Assembly: GCA_021808665.1 (NCBI GenBank)
Contig: JAKBBA010000001.1
Coordinates: 124,001-188,000, forward strand
DNA length: 64,000 bases
Direction: 5' to 3'
Source: Actinomycetes bacterium
GTDB lineage: Bacteria > Actinomycetota > Acidimicrobiia > Acidimicrobiales > Palsa-688
Below the pieces are notes generated by a model. The model did no database searches. It saw only the letters and a program-made list of their open reading frames with translations, and was not told the origin of the DNA. Made by a program: the position numbers and the translations under genes. Numbering within the stretch: the stretch's first letter is position 1; the number at the start of each line of letters is the position of its first letter. This document shows, one piece after another, positions 60,254 through 64,000 of the stretch.

Positions 60254-60956
60254 TGCTTCGGCCAATCCACCCGTCAACGGCGTAACCGTAATGCTCCCAA
60301 TAGCCTGGCTCGACGGTGTCAACGACAGTGATCCTGGAAAGCCACTTGATCGACTTGTAGCCGTACATCGGGGCGACGTAAAGCCGGACAGGTCCTCCAT
60401 GCTCCCGGCTGACGGCGCCGCCGAGCATCGAATAGGCGACGATGATGTCGGGTCGGGCGGCCTGCTCAAGAGTGAGGCTCTCGGTGTAGACGCCGTCGAA
60501 GGACTCGAAGCGTAACGCCGTAGCACCCTTAGCGACGCCAACGGCTCCTAGAAGGTCGGATAGTTTCACGCCGGTCCAGTGGACGTTGGGCACCTGCCAA
60601 CCTGTAACACATTGGAACGTCCTTACCATGCTCGTGGCTGGCATGGCCTGCAGGTCGGCGACCGTGAGCACCCTCGGGCTTTCGACCATCCCGTCGACGG
60701 TAAGGCGGTACTCGACGTCGGTTTCGAGGGGATACCCGGGCGTGACGGTATAGATCCTGAAGTAGTCGCCTGGTACCAGGGAAGCAAGTCCGGTCGGGTC
60801 GAGGCGCTGAATAGGCGACAGGACGGCGTCCAGGCCGCCCTGGATGCTCTTGCCGGCCACTACCCCCAGCGCCCCCAATCCGAGCATACCGAGCACGACT
60901 CGCCTTCCGACGGGAGCTCCCGACTTCGAGGTCGTCTCTTGATCACTGATAGCCAT
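60243..60956 (-). CDS. Tat-exported sulfite-oxidase-family molybdopterin oxidoreductase
   Basis: 237 residues: twin-Arg signal (GRRVVLGMLGLG, Arg18-Arg19) followed by a hydrophobic segment, then the SUOX/MsrP Moco domain. The molybdenum Cys is Cys116 in RTFQCVTGW; HWTGVKLSDLL, LRFESFDGVYTESL and GGPVRLYVAPMYGYKSIKWL are other pterin-binding elements. It probably acts outside the membrane, coupled to the overlapping cytochrome b gene, for methionine-sulfoxide or sulfite-type chemistry. The donor or acceptor is unproven. Confidence 0.9.
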   Translation of the reverse strand: MAISDQETTSKSGAPVGRRVVLGMLGLGALGVVAGKSIQGGLDAVLSPIQRLDPTGLASLVPGDYFRIYTVTPGYPLETDVEYRLTVDGMVESPRVLTVADLQAMPATSMVRTFQCVTGWQVPNVHWTGVKLSDLLGAVGVAKGATALRFESFDGVYTESLTLEQAARPDIIVAYSMLGGAVSREHGGPVRLYVAPMYGYKSIKWLSRITVVDTVEPGYWEHYGYAVDGWIGRSNGY

Positions 60957-61064
60957 TCTTCTATTACATACAAACTCGGCAAGCTAACGGTCGCGCCAGC
61001 ACAGACAACTACGATCGTCGGACTGCGGTGCAAGCCTCTGAGGGCTCTTGGGCGTGCCTTATGA

Positions 61065-62243
61065 TCACCGAACCGTCAAATCAGGATGGAAGACCCTGCT
61101 GCGTCCCCTAGCGACAACGGCCGCCGCCAGGTCGGCGAAGGACACAGCCGCTTCGGACTCAGGAGCGCTTACGGTGATCGGCACTCCCGAGTCCCCACCC
61201 TCGCGCAGTCCCATGTCTAGCGGTATCTGCCCAAGCAGCGGAACGTCCAGTTCCTCCGCCAGCTGGGCTCCGCCACCCTGGCCGAAGATGTATTGGCGCT
61301 GCCCTCCGGGCACGCTCAGCCAGCTCATGTTCTCGATCACCCCGCGCATGGGCAACTTGAGTTTCCTGGCCATGTAAGCGCTTCGCTGGGCCACCTTACG
61401 CGCCGCCGGCTGGGGCGTAGTGACCACGTAGATCTCCGAGCTCGGCAAGTACTGAGCCATCGACAGGGCGACGTCACCTGTCCCAGGCGGCATGTCGAGG
61501 AGCAAAAACTCCGGCGCACCCCACTCGACGTCAACCAGAAACTGCTCAAGGGCCTTGTGCAGCATCGGCCCTCGCCAGACGACAGGTTGTTCGTCCGCCA
61601 GGAAGAACCCCATGGACATGCACCGAACACCGTGAGCCACCGGAGGAGTCATCTTGAGGTCGGACACGGAAGGTTCGTCGGACACTCCAAGCATCCCTGG
61701 GATGGAAAACCCGTATACATCGGCGTCGAGCACCGCCACGTCGTGACCGGCCCTTGCGAGGGCCACCGCAAGATTTACCGTCACGGTCGACTTACCCACG
61801 CCGCCCTTACCGGAGCTTATCCCCAGGACACGGGTGGAGCTTCTGGGACCGAAAGGGTTGGCCCGGCCCTGCTCGTGGCCGAGCGGAGCAGCAGTCCGGC
61901 CTGCACCTGCGACGGGTGGGGCGGCCTGTGGTGCCGACGCCTCCGATAGCCCCTCGGCGGTTAGGCCAGCTTTGCGCTGACCGAGGAGTTCGTCGGAAGT
62001 TGCAGCGACGAGAAGCACCGTGACGTCTTTGACGCCGTCGAGACCGGCGAGTGCTTCGGTTACCCGCTCGGAGATGGTGGCTGCCGAGGATCCTGCGGGA
62101 TCAGAAGCTGCGACCGTGACAGTGATCTTGCGCCGCCGCACCTGCAGGTCCCTTACCATGCCGAGCTCAACAAGGCTCGCTCCGCTCTCTGGGTCGGCGA
62201 CGAGCGCGAGAGCACCCATGATCTGCTGGTTGCTGGGTGACAA
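61065..62243 (-). CDS. mrp: Mrp/NBP35-family Fe-S cluster carrier ATPase
   Basis: 392 residues: an N-terminal MIP18/DUF59-like domain (LVELGMVRDLQV and the TVTVAASDPAGSS segment, about 10-85), a linker, then the ApbC-type ATPase with SSGKGGVGKSTVTVNLA at about 143-159, DADVYGFSIPGMLG and LLDMPPGTGDVALSMAQYLP. The CxxC that some Mrp proteins have after ENMS is absent here, as in many actinobacterial versions. It ferries Fe-S clusters. It lies divergent from the SufR-like regulator. Confidence 0.92.
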   Translation of the reverse strand: MSPSNQQIMGALALVADPESGASLVELGMVRDLQVRRRKITVTVAASDPAGSSAATISERVTEALAGLDGVKDVTVLLVAATSDELLGQRKAGLTAEGLSEASAPQAAPPVAGAGRTAAPLGHEQGRANPFGPRSSTRVLGISSGKGGVGKSTVTVNLAVALARAGHDVAVLDADVYGFSIPGMLGVSDEPSVSDLKMTPPVAHGVRCMSMGFFLADEQPVVWRGPMLHKALEQFLVDVEWGAPEFLLLDMPPGTGDVALSMAQYLPSSEIYVVTTPQPAARKVAQRSAYMARKLKLPMRGVIENMSWLSVPGGQRQYIFGQGGGAQLAEELDVPLLGQIPLDMGLREGGDSGVPITVSAPESEAAVSFADLAAAVVARGRSRVFHPDLTVR

Positions 62244-62317
62244 TGAAGCTTCCTTTCCGTCGACACCGATACCGCGGCACGAGTTATTTGCACTACGGCT
62301 ATAGGTAGAATACCGCC

Positions 62318-63100
62318 GTGGTGATGCCCGTCTCTAAGGACCGAGACTCCGAAGTCGTCGAGGTGCCAGTGGAGCTCACGCCGGTACTTCACCGTGCGTC
62401 TAGAATCGTCGAGCGGGGTTTCTCCGCGACGGTCGCCGCCGTTACCAGTGCTTTTGGGGACCCGACACGACGGCACATGTACGCATTTGCCCGGGAGAGC
62501 TCCGAAGGGGTCACCGCCTCAGAAGTCGCCGAGCGTTTCTCGGTACACCCTAACGTGGCCCGCCATCACCTGGACAAGCTCGCAGCGGGCGGCTACCTGG
62601 AGGTCTTCTCAAGTCGTGCTCCGAACGGCGGAGCGGGACGTCCTTCGAAGCGTTACCGGGCTACTGATCTCGAAGAAGGCTTTCCCCTGCCGCGACTTGG
62701 CGACGATCTCCTCATCGCCCTTTTGGGGGAGGCTCTTTCGCGTTTGAGCAGCGAAGAGGCGACTGCCCTTGCAGAGAGCGTCGGGGAGGACTACGGCCGT
62801 CGCCTGGCAGGCCAGATGGGCCCGGGTGCCGGCCGGAGATCCTTTCGGGCGGCTCTGCAGACGATAGCCGGTGCTCTTACGGCCCACGGTTTCGAGGCGC
62901 ACGTGGAAGCTCGGGGAGCTTCGCTGGCCCTCATCAAGGACTCCTGCCCGTTCCTCGACACTGCGGTACGCAATCCAGTGATCTGCGCTGTCGACCGCGG
63001 GATGGTGAGAGGAATGCTGGCCGGGCTCTACGGCGAAGCCGAGATGGCCTCGGAATCCTCACGAGCTCTCGGGGACGACGCCTGCGTGAGCATCGCCTAG
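62318..63100 (+). CDS. SufR-like winged-helix regulator with C-terminal Fe-S cysteines
   Basis: 260 residues: a HTH at about 65-95 (TASEVAERFSVHPNVARHHLDKL), a basic wing (GGAGRPSKRYRA), then an effector domain. Three Cys near the end, Cys210 (DSCPF), Cys223 (VICAVD) and Cys256 (DDACVS), match SufR, where such Cys hold an Fe-S cluster that reports iron-sulfur status. The third spacing here is longer than commonly described. The next gene is a desulfurase homologue, directly abutting, and Mrp is divergent, which supports an Fe-S regulatory role. GTG 62318 or ATG 62324. Confidence 0.82.
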   Translation: MVMPVSKDRDSEVVEVPVELTPVLHRASRIVERGFSATVAAVTSAFGDPTRRHMYAFARESSEGVTASEVAERFSVHPNVARHHLDKLAAGGYLEVFSSRAPNGGAGRPSKRYRATDLEEGFPLPRLGDDLLIALLGEALSRLSSEEATALAESVGEDYGRRLAGQMGPGAGRRSFRAALQTIAGALTAHGFEAHVEARGASLALIKDSCPFLDTAVRNPVICAVDRGMVRGMLAGLYGEAEMASESSRALGDDACVSIA

Positions 63101-64000
63101 ATGTCGCAAAGACGGCGGATCTATCTGGATCACGCCTCGAGTTCTCCTCTGCGGCCGTCTGTTGCCGAGGCAATGACCCCGTGGCTGTCGGCTGCCGACC
63201 CGGGACGCCTCCACGAGGAAGGCCGGGCCTCCCGCAGCCGCCTAGAGGAGGCTAGGGAAAAGGTTGCCTCGATGTTGGGCGCGAAGCCGAGAGAAGTAGT
63301 GTTCACCTCCGGCGCTTCTGAGTCGATCAACTCTGCCGTGTACGGTGCCTTCGCGTCGAGGGAGGAAAGGCACGCTGTGGTCGCCAAGGTCGAGTCGGCG
63401 GCGGTTAGGGAAGCCTCCTCCCGTTGGGCAGGGGGCCTGAGATGGGTTGACGTGGACAGCAATGGCCGTGTCGACTTGGATCACTTCGCGGCGCAGATTG
63501 CGCACGGCGACGTGGCGCTCGCGCATTGTCAACTCGCCAATCAGGAAGTGGGAACCCTCCAGCCGCTAGCCGAAGCGACGGCCATTTGTCAGAAGGCGGG
63601 AGTACTCCTCCACGTAGACGCCACTGCGGCGCTCGGCGCGCTGACCATCGACTTCTCCGCCGTCGGCTGCGACCTCATGTCCGTATCGTGCCACCAGGCC
63701 GGCGGCCCACACGACATCGGGGCCCTCCTGGTGAAGAGAGGCTTAAGGGTGACCCCGATGATCGTCGGTGGCCTTCAGGAGAGGGCCAGGAGAGCCGGCC
63801 TGGAGAACGTCGCAGCGGCGGCGGGCTTCGCAGCACTTGCCGACATCCTCTCCGACGCCGAGACCCTTCGCAAGGAGGTGGCGGTCGCGTCTGACCAGAC
63901 CCGTCGTATCAGGGATTTCTCGGAAAGCCTCGGGGGGGTCAGCTTGTACGGCCCGGCCGAACCCGACGGCCGGCTGGCGGGTTTGGTATGCCTCGGCTTC
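63101..64000 (+). CDS. Cysteine desulfurase (NifS/IscS) homologue without the PLP lysine, 3' truncated
   Basis: The frame is open from ATG 63101 to the window edge (300 codons) and begins with YLDHASSSPLRP. NifS-fold blocks are clear: FTSGASESIN, ANQEVGTLQP, HVDATAALG, CDLMSVSCHQAGGP-IGALLV and GGLQERARRAGLENVAAAAGF. However, the PLP-binding Lys (SxHK) is Gln199 (SCHQ), the PLP-stacking His after Glu is Ser99 (VES), and the Gln at the pyridine side is Ala176; Asp173 stays. It cannot form the usual Schiff base. It might be a regulatory or scaffold pseudo-enzyme. The remaining C-terminus lies outside the window. Confidence 0.82.
   Translation, partial: MSQRRRIYLDHASSSPLRPSVAEAMTPWLSAADPGRLHEEGRASRSRLEEAREKVASMLGAKPREVVFTSGASESINSAVYGAFASREERHAVVAKVESAAVREASSRWAGGLRWVDVDSNGRVDLDHFAAQIAHGDVALAHCQLANQEVGTLQPLAEATAICQKAGVLLHVDATAALGALTIDFSAVGCDLMSVSCHQAGGPHDIGALLVKRGLRVTPMIVGGLQERARRAGLENVAAAAGFAALADILSDAETLRKEVAVASDQTRRIRDFSESLGGVSLYGPAEPDGRLAGLVCLGF

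Noticed and set aside
1..64000. tRNA, rRNA or riboswitch genes
   Set aside because: No cloverleaf with a TTCGA-type arm or known riboswitch core was recognised in the intergenic gaps; a covariance-model scan would be decisive.

Overview
The window is G+C-rich, densely coded DNA from an actinobacterium (Actinomycetota). Several lineage markers support this: a WhiB protein, a mycothiol S-conjugate amidase, an F420-pathway CofC, a DUF3090/SCO1664-type gene triad, an ImuA'/ImuB/DnaE2 mutasome with actinobacterial LexA boxes, and an LprG-plus-MFS pair. I see no mycolate or sporulation genes. The exported ferritin-like/cupredoxin group and the general style make an Acidimicrobiia-like lineage plausible, but that is inference. 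The window is chromosomal and housekeeping in character. I found no integrase, transposase, CRISPR array, rRNA or tRNA.

Layout: 1-5.3 kb holds a thiolase (cut by the left edge), a degenerate YdjC-type deacetylase, a membrane protein, a cupredoxin lipoprotein and two exported ferritin-like proteins. 5.3-8 kb holds divergent murF and ddl. 8-10.9 kb is a minus-strand run: mycothiol amidase mca, an SCP2 protein, an ECF sigma factor and its zinc anti-sigma factor. 10.9-16.7 kb has a two-helix membrane protein, an orphan VirD4/TraG-like ATPase, an EamA exporter, and an ECF-type transporter made of EcfT plus a membrane-EcfA-EcfA fusion. 16.7-19.6 kb has a class II aldolase/tautomerase pair and an orphan NuoF-like protein whose 5' end is an 18-bp tandem repeat.

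19.6-27.7 kb is the SOS mutagenesis region: dnaE2 and imuA'-imuB, each behind the same perfect LexA palindrome, with an amidase and a PAP2 phosphatase between them. 27.7-30.7 kb has malic enzyme, a 0.6-kb non-coding stretch with four strong hairpins, a MarR regulator and a four-Cys small protein. 30.7-36.9 kb has an Asp-box-repeat lipoprotein, RNase HII, a RibD-like reductase, cofC, a PIG-L deacetylase and an HU protein with a histone-H1-like tail. 37-44.4 kb carries a GH63-like hydrolase, a glycosyltransferase with an exported C-terminal domain, a NodB deacetylase, a ZnuA-like lipoprotein lacking its metal histidines, a serine beta-lactamase-fold protein and an AhpD-like protein.

44.5-53.7 kb resembles a set of mycobacterial neighbourhoods: LprG and MFS exporter, DUF3107, two ArsA/Get3-like ATPases, PdtaS kinase, WhiB1 behind a CRP-like site, a lipid kinase, a SigF-like sigma factor and its anti-sigma factor. 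53.7-60.9 kb has etfBA, the SCO1664/DUF3090/phosphomutase triad, family-5 uracil-DNA glycosylase, dGTPase, and a Moco oxidoreductase with a cytochrome b. The right end is an Fe-S locus: Mrp carrier ATPase, a SufR-like regulator and a cysteine-desulfurase homologue that has lost the PLP-binding lysine and other active-site residues. It runs off the window edge.
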